Positions 1-11,008 are shown, counted from the first letter of the stretch. The stretch is DNA of 64,000 nt from Shewanella metallivivens (GCF_028750675.1 NZ_JAQQPZ010000001.1:351327-415326), one strand, 5' to 3'. Notes: generated from the letters alone by a model not told the origin. Numbers and translations are program-made.

Positions 1-54
1 ACGCCGCATAATAAGATGAGTAACAAGCGTAAGAAAGACCCATTTGGGTTGTAT
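1..54 (+). other. end of the 16S-23S internal transcribed spacer
   Basis: The window opens inside an rRNA operon, just upstream of the 23S gene. The last bases of the spacer (about 36-54) are complementary to bases just after the 23S gene (about 2949-2965). Together they form the long stem that RNase III cuts during pre-23S processing. No tRNA is visible in these 54 bases; the 16S gene and any spacer tRNAs lie outside the window. Confidence 0.8.
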
Positions 55-2948
<2,894 letters not shown>

Positions 2949-3176
2949 ACAACCCAGATGGGTTTTACTGATACTTAGTATTAGAATAGAGCACTTAGAT
3001 AGTGTGATAACTCAACAAAGCGAGTCTGAAAGACGACTGCATCAGCTTTCCGAATCATTATTTAATGCACCAAGAATAGTGCGTTAGATAAAGGAGCAAT
3101 TTATCAAATACATCCGTGTATTTGACCCTAACGGGCCGCACTAAAGTGCGTTAAAAATTTGTTCCGTACAATTTTT

Positions 3177-3296
3177 TGTCTGGAAACCATAGAGCTGTGG
3201 TACCACCTGATCCCATTCCGAACTCAGAAGTGAAACACAGTATCGCCGATGGTAGTGTGGGGTCTCCCCATGTGAGAGTAGGTCATTTCCAGACGC
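3177..3296 (+). rRNA. rrf: 5S ribosomal RNA
   Basis: This 120-nt gene starts TGTCTGGAAACCATAG and ends TTTCCAGACGC. The two ends pair to form helix I. The internal conserved blocks CCGAACTCAGAAGTGAAAC and CGCCGATGGTAGTGTGGGG are intact. It lies about 230 bp after the 23S gene, the usual 23S-5S order, and is followed directly by a strong terminator. The 23S-5S spacer (2949-3176) contains no tRNA that I can recognise. Confidence 0.98.
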
Positions 3297-3310
3297 CTAA
3301 TAAAACAATG

Positions 3311-3342
3311 AGGCCACCCTAATCGGGTGGCCTTTTTGTTTT
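3311..3342 (+). terminator. rho-independent terminator of the rRNA operon
   Basis: A perfect 9-bp stem, AGGCCACCC with GGGTGGCCT around a short loop, is followed by TTTTTGTTTT. It starts 15 bases after the 5S gene, where an rrn terminator belongs. Confidence 0.95.
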
Positions 3343-3376
3343 GCGATAAAATACTTCTCGAATATTAACCATAAAA

Positions 3377-3421
3377 TAGTGTGGTCGATATGCCGATGTG
3401 AGAGTAGGTCATTTCCGGATG
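3377..3421 (+). pseudogene. decayed 3' fragment of a second 5S rRNA gene
   Basis: Bases 3396-3416 repeat exactly 21 bases of the 3' end of the 5S gene at 3270-3290. The similarity extends left through TAGTGTGG (3377-3384, matching 3253-3260) with a diverged middle, and right through CGGATGC against CAGACGC. The 5' two-thirds of a 5S gene is missing, so no functional 5S can be made. Rrn operons with tandem 5S genes are known in gammaproteobacteria. This looks like the remnant of such a duplication, still followed by its own terminator. Confidence 0.85.
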
Positions 3422-3436
3422 CTCGAAAGAGTGGTG

Positions 3437-3468
3437 AAAAGCCCGTTGCTAATGCAACGGGCTTTTTT
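3437..3468 (+). terminator. second rho-independent terminator downstream of the rRNA operon
   Basis: The stem GCCCGTTGC with GCAACGGGC is followed by TTTTTT. It sits just after the 5S remnant, as the first terminator sits after the intact 5S. It probably came with the duplicated 5S unit. Confidence 0.93.
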
Positions 3469-4271
3469 ACATTTGGAATTTGAGCAAATAGTATTGTTGA
3501 TAAATATACAGTGCTTGAATGCATAGCAGGTGAAGATAGAACTTTCGTTTTTGTTTTTTGTTACGTCAGGTTATACCAATCCGCATTAGAATGTGCTCTT
3601 TTAGCGAAAGTTATCAGTGAGGTATTCGAGGCAGCCTTTTGAAGGCATATGCACTACGTTAAGAAAGGCTAACAAAGAAGACCACGCTGATAAATTCGCC
3701 CTTCGGGGGGGGCGTCACAAACCCCATTACGGCTACAAATCACGTTGATGTAGATGACTACACCTGCAGTCATTTTCATTGTACTGGGTCTAGTGACGCA
3801 GCCTAAAGTAGATCACATTCTAATAAGGATTGGTATTATTCACTCTAAGTGTGAGGAGGATCAAGGTTTAACCTGTTTTGTTGATACAAGATTTAATTGA
3901 GTTAATGCACTAATTTATCGTTTGAATGGGGGGGACGTTGTGAATTCCATTTTCTACCTTACCAAGTATCATCATTTGCTGCACTTGTGCGTTAAGTAAA
4001 CATATCGATAAATGATATCTCGATTTATCAGTGAAGATAGCGGCTTTTACAATCTGATATTGAATTCGCTTTAGCTGTTATTGCAACGAGGTTACGTATT
4101 CCGATCCATTGTCTCTGCTCATTATTTACGTTGCAATGTTATGTATGTCAGGCCCTTAGTCAATTAATACTGTTCATGATAGTGCAATGAAACATGGCTT
4201 TAGCAGCGATTGAGCAATGTCAGCTTGTTGCTTAAAAAATGATGTTGTCACTTATAGAAGGATTTTAGACA
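3469..4271. other. gene-free stretch between the rRNA operon and the exporter operon
   Basis: About 800 bp with no convincing coding frame on either strand. It holds the MITE-like element at 3573-3836. The rest (3837-4260) is AT-rich and should contain the promoter of the exporter operon, though no single promoter stands out. AAGGA at 4257-4262 is the ribosome binding site of the next gene. Confidence 0.7.
3573..3836. mobile_element. MITE-like element, copy 1 (long form)
   Basis: The ends are near-perfect 23-bp inverted repeats. ATACCAATCCGCATTAGAATGTG on the left matches the reverse complement of the right end CACATTCTAATAAGGATTGGTAT except for two bases. Both sides are flanked by TTA. It encodes no protein. 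A second, shorter copy at 50400-50562 shares the left about 130 bp and the right 35 bp. Copy 1 has an extra block of about 101 bp (roughly 3703-3803) that itself starts near GGCGTCAC and ends near GTGACGC. This suggests a small nested insertion, or a deletion from copy 2. Its mobilising transposase is not in this window. Confidence 0.85.
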
Positions 4272-5297
4272 ATGAATAGCATACTCAAAAAATTTATATA
4301 TACAGTTGTTTTTATAGTGCTTATTGCAGGCTTTTGGTGGGGATGGCAATGTTTGCAAGAGCCCCCTTTAGCCGATGGATTGGTGTCAGGAAACGGCAGA
4401 ATTGAGGCTGTTGAAGTTGATGTTTCGACCAAAATCGCGGGAAGGGTTGATACCATTTTTGCTCAGGAAGGAGACCTTATTCAGGAGCAACAAGTTGTTG
4501 CACAAATTAATACCGATCAATTACGTGCTCAACTATTGGGTGCTGAGGCCAATGTGGCTAGTGCTGAAAGCCAAGTTGCTTCGGCACTTGCCGCAATCGA
4601 GCAAGCAAAGGCAGAGGAAGTTTTAGCTGAACAAGAATTATCTCGAGCTAGAGAACTGGTTAAAGATAACCATATTAGTAAAGAAACCTACGATACAAGA
4701 GTCAGCCAGGTTGCTGTAGCTAAAGCGGCGCTTCAAGCGGCCAAGGCCGGCCTGGTTTATCGGGAACGTATGGTTGATGCGGTTAAGGCAAGCACTAAAG
4801 AAATCCAAACTCAAATTGATGATTGTGTACTTAAATCGCCAGTCACTGGCCGAGTTATATATCGGCTTGCTGAACCAGGTGAGGTGCTTGGTAGTGGAGG
4901 TAAAGTGCTGACCATGGTTAACCTTGCCGATGTTTATATGGAAATATTTGTACCATCAGCTCAAGCAAACCGTATCGCGATAGGTGCTGAGGCGAGAATT
5001 AAATTGGATGTGCTCGATTTTGTTGTTCCTGCATCAGTCAGTTTCGTGTCACCTGAATCGCAATTTACTCCTAAGCAAGTTGAAACCCTCAGCGAACGTG
5101 AAAAGCTTATGTTCCGTGTTAAGGTACGGATCCCTCAATACTTAGTTCAAAAACACATTGCCGATGTTAAAACTGGGGTGCGCGGTGTCGCTTACATTCG
5201 CCTGAGCCCTTTACCCGGAGAGCAATTGACTCCGTGGCCTGATTTTCTTCAACAATTGTTACCAGACTCTGAGCCTAATTCTGTTAATCAGTATTAA
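4272..5297 (+). CDS. HlyD-family membrane fusion protein of an ABC exporter (YhiI-like)
   Basis: This 341-residue protein is the periplasmic adaptor of the exporter encoded by this and the next two genes. One N-terminal membrane anchor (about residues 6-24) is followed by a split biotinyl-lipoyl-like domain (about 45-75 and 185-215). Between them lies a long Ala/Glu/Gln-rich coiled-coil hairpin (about 80-165), and a beta-barrel region follows. This is the layout of HlyD/EmrA-type adaptors, and the length matches E. coli YhiI (about 355). The start ATG has AAGGA 7-11 bases upstream. It is the first gene of the operon; the next gene starts 15 bp after its stop. The substrate cannot be read from sequence. 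Confidence 0.93.
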   Translation: MNSILKKFIYTVVFIVLIAGFWWGWQCLQEPPLADGLVSGNGRIEAVEVDVSTKIAGRVDTIFAQEGDLIQEQQVVAQINTDQLRAQLLGAEANVASAESQVASALAAIEQAKAEEVLAEQELSRARELVKDNHISKETYDTRVSQVAVAKAALQAAKAGLVYRERMVDAVKASTKEIQTQIDDCVLKSPVTGRVIYRLAEPGEVLGSGGKVLTMVNLADVYMEIFVPSAQANRIAIGAEARIKLDVLDFVVPASVSFVSPESQFTPKQVETLSEREKLMFRVKVRIPQYLVQKHIADVKTGVRGVAYIRLSPLPGEQLTPWPDFLQQLLPDSEPNSVNQY

Positions 5298-5312
5298 TGT
5301 AGGTACATAATT

Positions 5313-8069
5313 ATGGACCAACAACAAAATCCGATCGTCTGCATCAATAATGTCAGTCATAAATATAACAAAGTCATCGCGATTGAAAACGTGACTCTTA
5401 GTATTCCTTCAGGACAAATGGTGGGTTTGCTCGGCCCTGATGGGGTGGGTAAATCTACCTTGTTGGCACTGATATCTGGGGTCAGAAAATTACAGAGTGG
5501 TAGCCTTGAAGTGCTTGGCGGTGATATGGCCTCAGCCCGACATCGCTCAAATGTTGGCCCTCGTATTGCTTATATGCCTCAAGGTTTAGGTAAGAATTTA
5601 TACAGTGAGCTTAGTGTAGCCGAAAACCTCGATTTCTTTGGTAAATTATTTGGCCAAGGTTCCAATGAACGTAAAACTCGGATTGAGCGACTGACTCATG
5701 CAACGGGCCTTAATCCATTTTTATCAAGGCCTGCAGGTAAACTATCTGGTGGGATGAAACAAAAGCTGGGGTTGTGTTGTTCGCTTATTCACGATCCAGA
5801 TTTATTGATATTAGACGAGCCAACCACGGGGGTTGACCCGCTTTCAAGACGTCAATTTTGGCAATTAATTCACACTATACGCAGTGAGCGGCCAAGTATG
5901 AGCGTGATAGTGTCTACGGCGTATATGGATGAGGCCGAAGGCTTTGATTGGTTAGTGGCAATGGATGCGGGCCACGTATTGGACTCGGGCAAACCTGAAG
6001 CACTCAAACTCAAAACCCAATCTGAAAATATCGAACAAGCCTTTACTCGGCTACTGCCTAAAGAAAAGCGCGGCAGTGGTCATGCCCTTGTTATTCCTCC
6101 TTTTGAAAAAACAGATGCTTCACCTGCGATTACTGCCAAGGGGTTAACCCGGCGTTTTGGTGATTTTACTGCTGTCAGTAATGTGAGCTTTGACATTCAA
6201 GCCGGTGAGATTTTTGGCTTTTTGGGTTCAAATGGTTGTGGTAAAACAACCACCATGAAAATGTTGACCGGTCTGTTACCCGCGTCGGAGGGGGAGGCGT
6301 ATTTATTTGGAAAACGCGTCGATGCCGACAATATCGACATGCGTAATCGAGTTGGGTTTATGTCGCAAGCTTTCTCCTTGTATGGAGAGTTGACTGTTAA
6401 GCAAAACCTGAGTTTACATGCTCGTTTGTTTCATCTGTCTGCGTCGAAAACTGCAGAACGAATTGATACGTTGGTTGAACGTTTTGGTTTGCGTAAACAA
6501 ATGGATGATTTGGCATCATCACTGCCACTAGGGATCCGCCAACGCTTGTCGCTTGCTGTTGCGGTGATCCATGAGCCAGAAATGCTGATCCTTGATGAGC
6601 CCACATCGGGTGTTGACCCTGTTGCCCGTGACGAATTTTGGGAGTTGCTTATTGAGTTGTCACGTCGCGATAAAGTCACCATATTTATTTCAACCCACTT
6701 TATGAATGAAGCGTTACGGTGCGACCGTATTTCATTAATGCATGCTGGTGAAGTACTGGTCTATGATGAACCACAACACCTTGTAGAAGCCAAAGGATCA
6801 ACGTCGCTCGAAGAGGCTTTTATCAGTTATCTTGAAGATGCGATGGAGCAGAAGCCTCAAAAGCAGACTTTGCTTGAGCTTGCCAATGTCGAAAAAAACA
6901 CAAGATTAACCCACAACCAACCACAGGCTATAAAACGTTTTGGCTTTAATTTGTCCAGGCTGTTGGCGTATAGCTATCTTGAAATGATGGCGGTAATGCG
7001 TGACAAAATCCGCCTGGCATTTGCCTTTTTCGGCAGTGTAATTTTGTTAATTGTGATTGCTTATGGGATTTCGTTAGATATTGAAGATCTCACTTTTGCG
7101 GTACTCGATTATGACCAAACACCGCAGAGCCGAGAATACATTAGTCACTTTCAAGGCTCTCATTATTTTATCGAGCGGCCTGTATTACAAAGCAAAGACG
7201 AGCTGGAGAGACGCTTGCGGTCAAACGACATCACTTTGGCGATAGAGATCCCAGCTGGTTTTGGTCGTGATATTAAAAAGGGGCAGACTGCACATGTTTC
7301 GGCATGGATTGATGGTGCTAATACCACCCGTGCAGGCACTATCGAAGGCTATGTCACTGGTGGCTATATTTGGTATCTGACTCAATTAGCAACAGAGGCG
7401 GGGGTGGATGCCAGCGCATTGTATAATGTTGATCTTCAGTCTCGTTATCGCTATAACCCTTCATTTGAAAGTATTTATTCTATTGGGCCTAAAACGCCAG
7501 CGCTATTGTTATTATTCTTTCCGGCAATTCTAATGGCTGTGAGTATTGCGCGCGAGAAAGAAGTCGGTACGATCACCAACTTTTTTGTTACACCAACCAA
7601 TAAATTTGAATTTCTCATTGGAAAACAGCTTCCATATATCGCCATTGGCATGGTCAATTTTTTTATTTTGACCTTTTTGGTGGTGTTTTTATTGCAAGTT
7701 CCGTTAAAAGGCAGTTTGTTAGGGCTCACGATTGGGGCATTTTGCTATGTGTGTGCTTCTACCGGTATTGGTTTAGTCGTGTCTTCTGTCACTAAAACTC
7801 AAGTTACAGCGGTGTTTGCCACGACTATCGTTTCGCTATTACCGACTGCGTTGTTTTCGGGGTTAGTGCAACCCACATCAACTTTAGAAGGTGGTGGGTA
7901 CATTATCGGTATGGCTTGGCCGGCAACCTACTATATGCATTTGAGTGTGGCGGCATTTACTAAAGGCTTGACATTTTTTGACCTAAAAGGCGACATCATG
8001 ATGTTGTCAATTTATGGCCCTATTTTAGTGGTTTTTGCTGCCGCATGTTTGAAAAAGCAGGAGGCATAA
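5313..8069 (+). CDS. fused double-ATPase ABC exporter subunit with C-terminal ABC-2 membrane domain (RbbA/YhiH-like)
   Basis: This 918-residue polypeptide carries two ABC ATPase domains and a permease. Domain 1 has Walker A GPDGVGKST (41-49), signature LSGGMKQ and Walker B LLILDEP. Domain 2 has Walker A GSNGCGKTT (305-313) and Walker B MLILDEP, but its signature reads LPLGIRQ instead of LSGGxxQ, so that half may be impaired. From about residue 560 the protein is an ABC-2 permease with one early membrane segment, a large extracytoplasmic domain and about five C-terminal segments. Size and order match E. coli RbbA (YhiH, 911 residues), for which ribosome-associated ATPase activity has been reported. 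An exporter role with the HlyD and YhhJ-like neighbours is the better-supported inference. Confidence 0.93.
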   Translation: MDQQQNPIVCINNVSHKYNKVIAIENVTLSIPSGQMVGLLGPDGVGKSTLLALISGVRKLQSGSLEVLGGDMASARHRSNVGPRIAYMPQGLGKNLYSELSVAENLDFFGKLFGQGSNERKTRIERLTHATGLNPFLSRPAGKLSGGMKQKLGLCCSLIHDPDLLILDEPTTGVDPLSRRQFWQLIHTIRSERPSMSVIVSTAYMDEAEGFDWLVAMDAGHVLDSGKPEALKLKTQSENIEQAFTRLLPKEKRGSGHALVIPPFEKTDASPAITAKGLTRRFGDFTAVSNVSFDIQAGEIFGFLGSNGCGKTTTMKMLTGLLPASEGEAYLFGKRVDADNIDMRNRVGFMSQAFSLYGELTVKQNLSLHARLFHLSASKTAERIDTLVERFGLRKQMDDLASSLPLGIRQRLSLAVAVIHEPEMLILDEPTSGVDPVARDEFWELLIELSRRDKVTIFISTHFMNEALRCDRISLMHAGEVLVYDEPQHLVEAKGSTSLEEAFISYLEDAMEQKPQKQTLLELANVEKNTRLTHNQPQAIKRFGFNLSRLLAYSYLEMMAVMRDKIRLAFAFFGSVILLIVIAYGISLDIEDLTFAVLDYDQTPQSREYISHFQGSHYFIERPVLQSKDELERRLRSNDITLAIEIPAGFGRDIKKGQTAHVSAWIDGANTTRAGTIEGYVTGGYIWYLTQLATEAGVDASALYNVDLQSRYRYNPSFESIYSIGPKTPALLLLFFPAILMAVSIAREKEVGTITNFFVTPTNKFEFLIGKQLPYIAIGMVNFFILTFLVVFLLQVPLKGSLLGLTIGAFCYVCASTGIGLVVSSVTKTQVTAVFATTIVSLLPTALFSGLVQPTSTLEGGGYIIGMAWPATYYMHLSVAAFTKGLTFFDLKGDIMMLSIYGPILVVFAAACLKKQEA

Positions 8070-8072
8070 TCG

Positions 8073-9197
8073 ATGAAAATCTGGAGCAATATTTTCTGGC
8101 TTGGCACTAAGGAGCTTCGCAGTGTCATGGGTGACGTTACCATGATAATACTAATTGTGTTTTTATTCAGTGCGCAAATTTATTCGCGATCAACCGCCAT
8201 TAGTGAGTCGGTCAATAATGCATCAATTGCGATCGTTGACGAAGATCACTCAACGCTGTCGCGTAACATTGCCAATGCTTTCTATCCTCCTTATTTTAAG
8301 TTTGCAGAGCAAATATCTGCGAGCGAGGTAGACCAACTCATGGACCAAGATCGCTTTATGTTTGTGGTAAGCATTCCACCGCGTTTTGAGGCGGATGTGC
8401 GTGATGGGCGCTTACCGAGTGTGCAAATCGATGTTGATGCGACCGCTGTGACTCAAGCAAGCTTAGGTAATAGCTATATTCAAAGTATCATCACTAAGGA
8501 GGTTAACTTTTTTGTTAATCGGTCTAATGCAACTATCGATTACCCCGTGGTATTAGTTCAACGACGCGCGTTTAATCCTAATGGCACAATGAGCTGGTTT
8601 AGTTCAATGGGAGCGCTGCTCGATAATGTCACCTTGTTGGCTATTATTCTGACCGGTGCAGCCTTACTGCGTGAACGTGAGCATGGCACAATCGAACATT
8701 TATTGGTCATGCCGCTGACGTCATTTCAAATCATTATGTCCAAGGTTTGGGCCAATGGACTAATTGTGCTGATAGCCTTTTCGTTGTCACTTTTCTTTAT
8801 GGTCGAAACATTATTGGATGTCCCCATTGCGGGATCGCGTTGGTTATTATTGGGTGGGACGACGATTTATTTATTTTCAGCAGCCTCAATCGGGATATTT
8901 CTTGGCACCATAGCCCGCACCATGGCGCAGTTTGCTTTATTGTTAATGATTGTCATCATTCCTATGATGTTATTGTCTGGGGGCATTACTCCCATTGAGA
9001 GTCAACCTGCAATTGTTCAACCATTTACATGGATTTTCCCTTCACGGCACTTTATGGCATTTTCGCAGTCAGTCGTCTTTCGTGGGGCTGACTTTAGTAT
9101 TGTGTGGCCCGAGCTATTGAATATCATCACCTTGGGGATGGTATTTTTTGTTAGCAGTCTAGCGCTGTTTAGACGCTCAATTGCTGTCAATAAGTAG
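8073..9197 (+). CDS. ABC-2 type transporter permease (YhhJ-like)
   Basis: This 374-residue inner-membrane protein is the partner permease of the preceding fused ATPase/permease. It has one membrane segment near residues 20-38 and a large periplasmic domain (about 45-170). A C-terminal cluster of five or six hydrophobic segments follows (about 180-370), the typical ABC-2 topology. It starts 3 bp after the previous stop, with AGGAGG in the end of that gene as ribosome binding site, so the two are translationally linked. Length equals that of E. coli YhhJ (about 375). A terminator follows at 9244, which closes the operon. Confidence 0.93.
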   Translation: MKIWSNIFWLGTKELRSVMGDVTMIILIVFLFSAQIYSRSTAISESVNNASIAIVDEDHSTLSRNIANAFYPPYFKFAEQISASEVDQLMDQDRFMFVVSIPPRFEADVRDGRLPSVQIDVDATAVTQASLGNSYIQSIITKEVNFFVNRSNATIDYPVVLVQRRAFNPNGTMSWFSSMGALLDNVTLLAIILTGAALLREREHGTIEHLLVMPLTSFQIIMSKVWANGLIVLIAFSLSLFFMVETLLDVPIAGSRWLLLGGTTIYLFSAASIGIFLGTIARTMAQFALLLMIVIIPMMLLSGGITPIESQPAIVQPFTWIFPSRHFMAFSQSVVFRGADFSIVWPELLNIITLGMVFFVSSLALFRRSIAVNK

Positions 9198-9243
9198 TGG
9201 GATAGTTGACTGGTTATTTTATCCATCATGTTGTTAAATCATT

Positions 9244-9266
9244 AAGCCACCTATAAAGGTGGCTTT
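9244..9266 (+). terminator. terminator of the exporter operon
   Basis: The stem AAGCCACCT / AGGTGGCTT has a 4-base loop. The tail TTGTGGTGTT is T-poor, so termination strength is uncertain. It lies between the convergent permease gene and the PspB-like gene and could serve both. Confidence 0.65.
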
Positions 9267-9288
9267 GTGGTGTTAACAATAATACAAG

Positions 9289-9519
9289 TTATGCATTATT
9301 AATTTTTTGTTTTAAGTCATATGAATCTTCAGTAATAACCCGTTCTAATACTTCAATGCGTTGACGTAATGAGCTGATTTCATCGTGCAGTGATTTATTA
9401 TTATTTGCTTGTTCGTTTGCCGCTATGCTTTGGCGCTCTTTAAGCTTCATTATGCTAACAATAAAACTGCCTATAATGGCGATGATTGGGATTAATAGTG
9501 CCAGTGTCGCAGGGTTCAT
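9289..9519 (-). CDS. PspB-like small membrane protein
   Basis: This 76-residue protein has one N-terminal membrane helix (about residues 4-24), a short basic stretch, and a C-terminal coiled coil with heptads of Leu/Ile (about 40-65, around ISSLRQRIEVLERVI). The layout resembles phage-shock protein B, which helps PspC relay envelope stress. However, no pspA or pspC lies nearby, so the assignment is by architecture only. The start ATG has AAGGA 7 bases upstream. It is a single gene, convergent with the exporter operon and divergent from hsp20. Confidence 0.6.
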   Translation of the reverse strand: MNPATLALLIPIIAIIGSFIVSIMKLKERQSIAANEQANNNKSLHDEISSLRQRIEVLERVITEDSYDLKQKINNA

Positions 9520-9704
9520 AACATATCCTTATTGATGTATTGCGTTGTGAGTTATTGTGACGTTTTCAATTAGAATTACCAGTGACAAAAGTCATTTAAA
9601 CAGGATTACAGTCGTAATTAATCATAATTATTGAATTTTAAGATGTTGAATAAATGCCATTTTTTAAATTTTATATCCATTTTAAATTTTTTTTATTCAA
9701 TAGC

Positions 9705-9732
9705 CTTGATATCAAACACGGTGTCCATATAT
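9705..9732 (+). promoter_or_regulatory. candidate sigma-32 (heat-shock) promoter of hsp20
   Basis: CTTGATA (9705-9711) and CCATATAT (9725-9732), 13 bp apart, resemble the RpoH consensus CTTGAAA-N11-16-CCCCATxT. It would start transcripts near 9739 and leave a leader of about 140 nt, which fits the structured leader described next. Confidence 0.55.
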
Positions 9733-9789
9733 CTAATTTTGTAGCAGAGATAGATAACGAAATGCTCGAATGAGGTTTTACTACTCTGA

Positions 9790-9882
9790 CTATGACAGTG
9801 CCGTAAGGGCTGTTATCAACGTCGCTACTTTTATGAAAAAGTGGTCATTATTTTACATATTGCTTTAGACAAGGATATGAAC
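9790..9882 (+). promoter_or_regulatory. probable ROSE-type RNA thermometer in the hsp20 leader
   Basis: The leader can fold into successive hairpins: about 9794-9815, then 9824-9832 with 9837-9845 (nine pairs counting wobbles), then 9857-9878. The last hairpin pairs ATAT with ATAT and CTT with AAG, leaving TTGCT opposite the Shine-Dalgarno AAGGA. TTGCT opposite the ribosome binding site, with an unpaired G inside the stem, is the hallmark of ROSE elements, which block ibpA-type mRNAs at low temperature. This is seen in the sequence and folded by eye; melting behaviour is inferred. Confidence 0.7.
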
Positions 9883-10329
9883 ATGCGAAACTTTAATCTT
9901 ACTCCAGATTTAGCCCCTCTTTACCGTAGCGCAATTGGTTTTGATCGTTTAGCCCAACTTGCTGAACATGCTGCAGCTAACAATGCTAACAGTGGTTACC
10001 CTCCCTATAATATCGAACTGCTTGGTGAAAATCGTTATCGCATCACTATGGCGGTAGCTGGCTTTGCAATGTCTGAGTTAGACATTATGAGTGAAGGCGA
10101 AAAACTGTTAGTGAAAGGCAATAAGACAGCAAAAACTGATGAGCGTAAATATTTGCACCAAGGCATTGCAGAACGCGGTTTTGAGCGGACCTTCCAGCTA
10201 GCCGATTATGTCCGTGTTATTGGTGCAGAATTAGAGCACGGTTTGCTCAATATTGATTTAGTACGAGAAATCCCAGAGGCTATGAAACCTCGTAAAATTG
10301 ATATTACTGCAACCAATACGCTTAGTTAG
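9883..10329 (+). CDS. small heat shock protein, Hsp20/alpha-crystallin family (IbpA-like)
   Basis: This 148-residue ATP-independent chaperone binds unfolding proteins in the cytoplasm and hands them to DnaK/ClpB. It has a short N-terminal arm containing the IbpA-like stretch [12 protein letters not shown], then the alpha-crystallin domain (about residues 40-130) with the [19 protein letters not shown] block and the [10 protein letters not shown] strand. E. coli IbpA is 137 residues. I chose the ATG at 9883 because AAGGA lies 7 bases upstream. The in-frame ATG at 9877 is only 1 base from it and would be badly spaced. Control is probably by sigma-32 and by the RNA thermometer in the leader. Confidence 0.95.
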   Translation: MRNFNLTPDLAPLYRSAIGFDRLAQLAEHAAANNANSGYPPYNIELLGENRYRITMAVAGFAMSELDIMSEGEKLLVKGNKTAKTDERKYLHQGIAERGFERTFQLADYVRVIGAELEHGLLNIDLVREIPEAMKPRKIDITATNTLS

Positions 10330-10357
10330 GCTGTTATTGCTAGTTTTATAAATTTAG

Positions 10358-10387
10358 CGGCTTAAGTGTTAATGATCATTTAAGCCG
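10358..10387 (+). terminator. hairpin downstream of hsp20, possible terminator
   Basis: CGGCTTAA pairs with TTAAGCCG across a 14-base loop. The following bases (TGTTTCC) are only weakly T-rich, so it may act as an mRNA-end structure rather than a strong terminator. Confidence 0.45.
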
Positions 10388-10464
10388 TGTTTCCAATCCG
10401 TTATTTTATCTCCCTTATTTACGCTTTTTTGAGATCGCCTAGTTTCTTTTGAAGCTCGGCATTT

Positions 10465-10908
10465 TTATGTTTTATTTAACAGTACCGGACCGGGGCCCTG
10501 TTTTTCAAGAATATCATCGGGATTGTACAGTGGGCAGTTTTGCATGGATAAACAACCACAACCGATGCAACCTTCGAGTGAATCTTTCAATTTTTGCATC
10601 TTGGCAATCCGCAGTGTCAGCGTCTGGTTCCATTGGTTAGATAAATTTATCCAATCTTGTTTCGTGGCGGTTCGCCCATTTGGCAGACTGGCAAAGGCCA
10701 AGTGTATCTCATCGAGAGAAATGCCTAATTGTTGAGCTGCTTTGATGAGTGAAATCCGGCGAATGACTTCTCGTGAGTAGCGTCGCTGATTTCCTTGATT
10801 TCGCCAACTGCTTATTAAGCCTTTTTGTTCATAAAAATGAATTGCCGAAACATTCATGCCACAACGTTTTGCCACTTGGCCCACACTCAATTCTGTATTT
10901 ATTGACAC
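10465..10908 (-). CDS. soxR: redox-sensitive transcriptional activator SoxR
   Basis: This 147-residue MerR-family regulator senses redox-cycling compounds through a [2Fe-2S] cluster. The N-terminal winged helix-turn-helix (about residues 6-75) is followed by the dimerisation helix. The cluster motif CIGCGCLSMQNC then provides Cys 114, 117, 119 and 125, the exact SoxR spacing C-x2-C-x-C-x5-C. I chose the GTG start at 10908 because GGAGG lies about 7 bases upstream. The longer frame to 10938 has no such site and adds residues unlike SoxR. It is divergent from the VOC gene, with a SoxR box between them, so it probably controls that gene. No soxS is present nearby. Confidence 0.96.
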   Translation of the reverse strand: MSINTELSVGQVAKRCGMNVSAIHFYEQKGLISSWRNQGNQRRYSREVIRRISLIKAAQQLGISLDEIHLAFASLPNGRTATKQDWINLSNQWNQTLTLRIAKMQKLKDSLEGCIGCGCLSMQNCPLYNPDDILEKQGPGPVLLNKT

Positions 10909-10947
10909 TGTTCTCCTCCAAATTTTACATTCTGGCAAAAATAACGC

Positions 10948-10981
10948 TTTACCTCAAGTTAACTTGAGGTATTAAGCTCGG
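10948..10981 (+). promoter_or_regulatory. SoxR box within a 19-bp-spacer promoter
   Basis: CCTCAAGTTAACTTGAGG (10952-10969) is a perfect 18-bp palindrome identical to the known SoxR operator core. It lies between a -35 element TTTACC (10948-10953) and a -10-like TAAGCT (10973-10978) separated by 19 bp. That overlong spacer is the feature MerR-type activators correct by untwisting DNA. The arrangement is nearly the same as the E. coli soxS promoter, but here it faces a VOC gene. Confidence 0.93.
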
Positions 10982-11008
10982 TCTTATTCTTAATAAAGGA
11001 GAGACACA

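Larger units (their letters stand above)
9520..9882. other. intergenic regulatory region of the PspB-like gene and hsp20
   Basis: These 363 bp contain no gene. The left part (9520-9700) is strongly AT-rich and should hold the promoter of the minus-strand small gene. The right part holds the candidate sigma-32 promoter and the structured 5' leader of hsp20, listed separately. Confidence 0.7.

Noticed and set aside
2949..3176. tRNA gene between 23S and 5S
   Set aside because: No cloverleaf, no GTTCRA T-loop and no CCA end were found in this spacer.
10498..10640. Possible plus-strand gene over soxR
   Set aside because: Antisense shadow of soxR; the Cys-cluster motif is on the minus strand.
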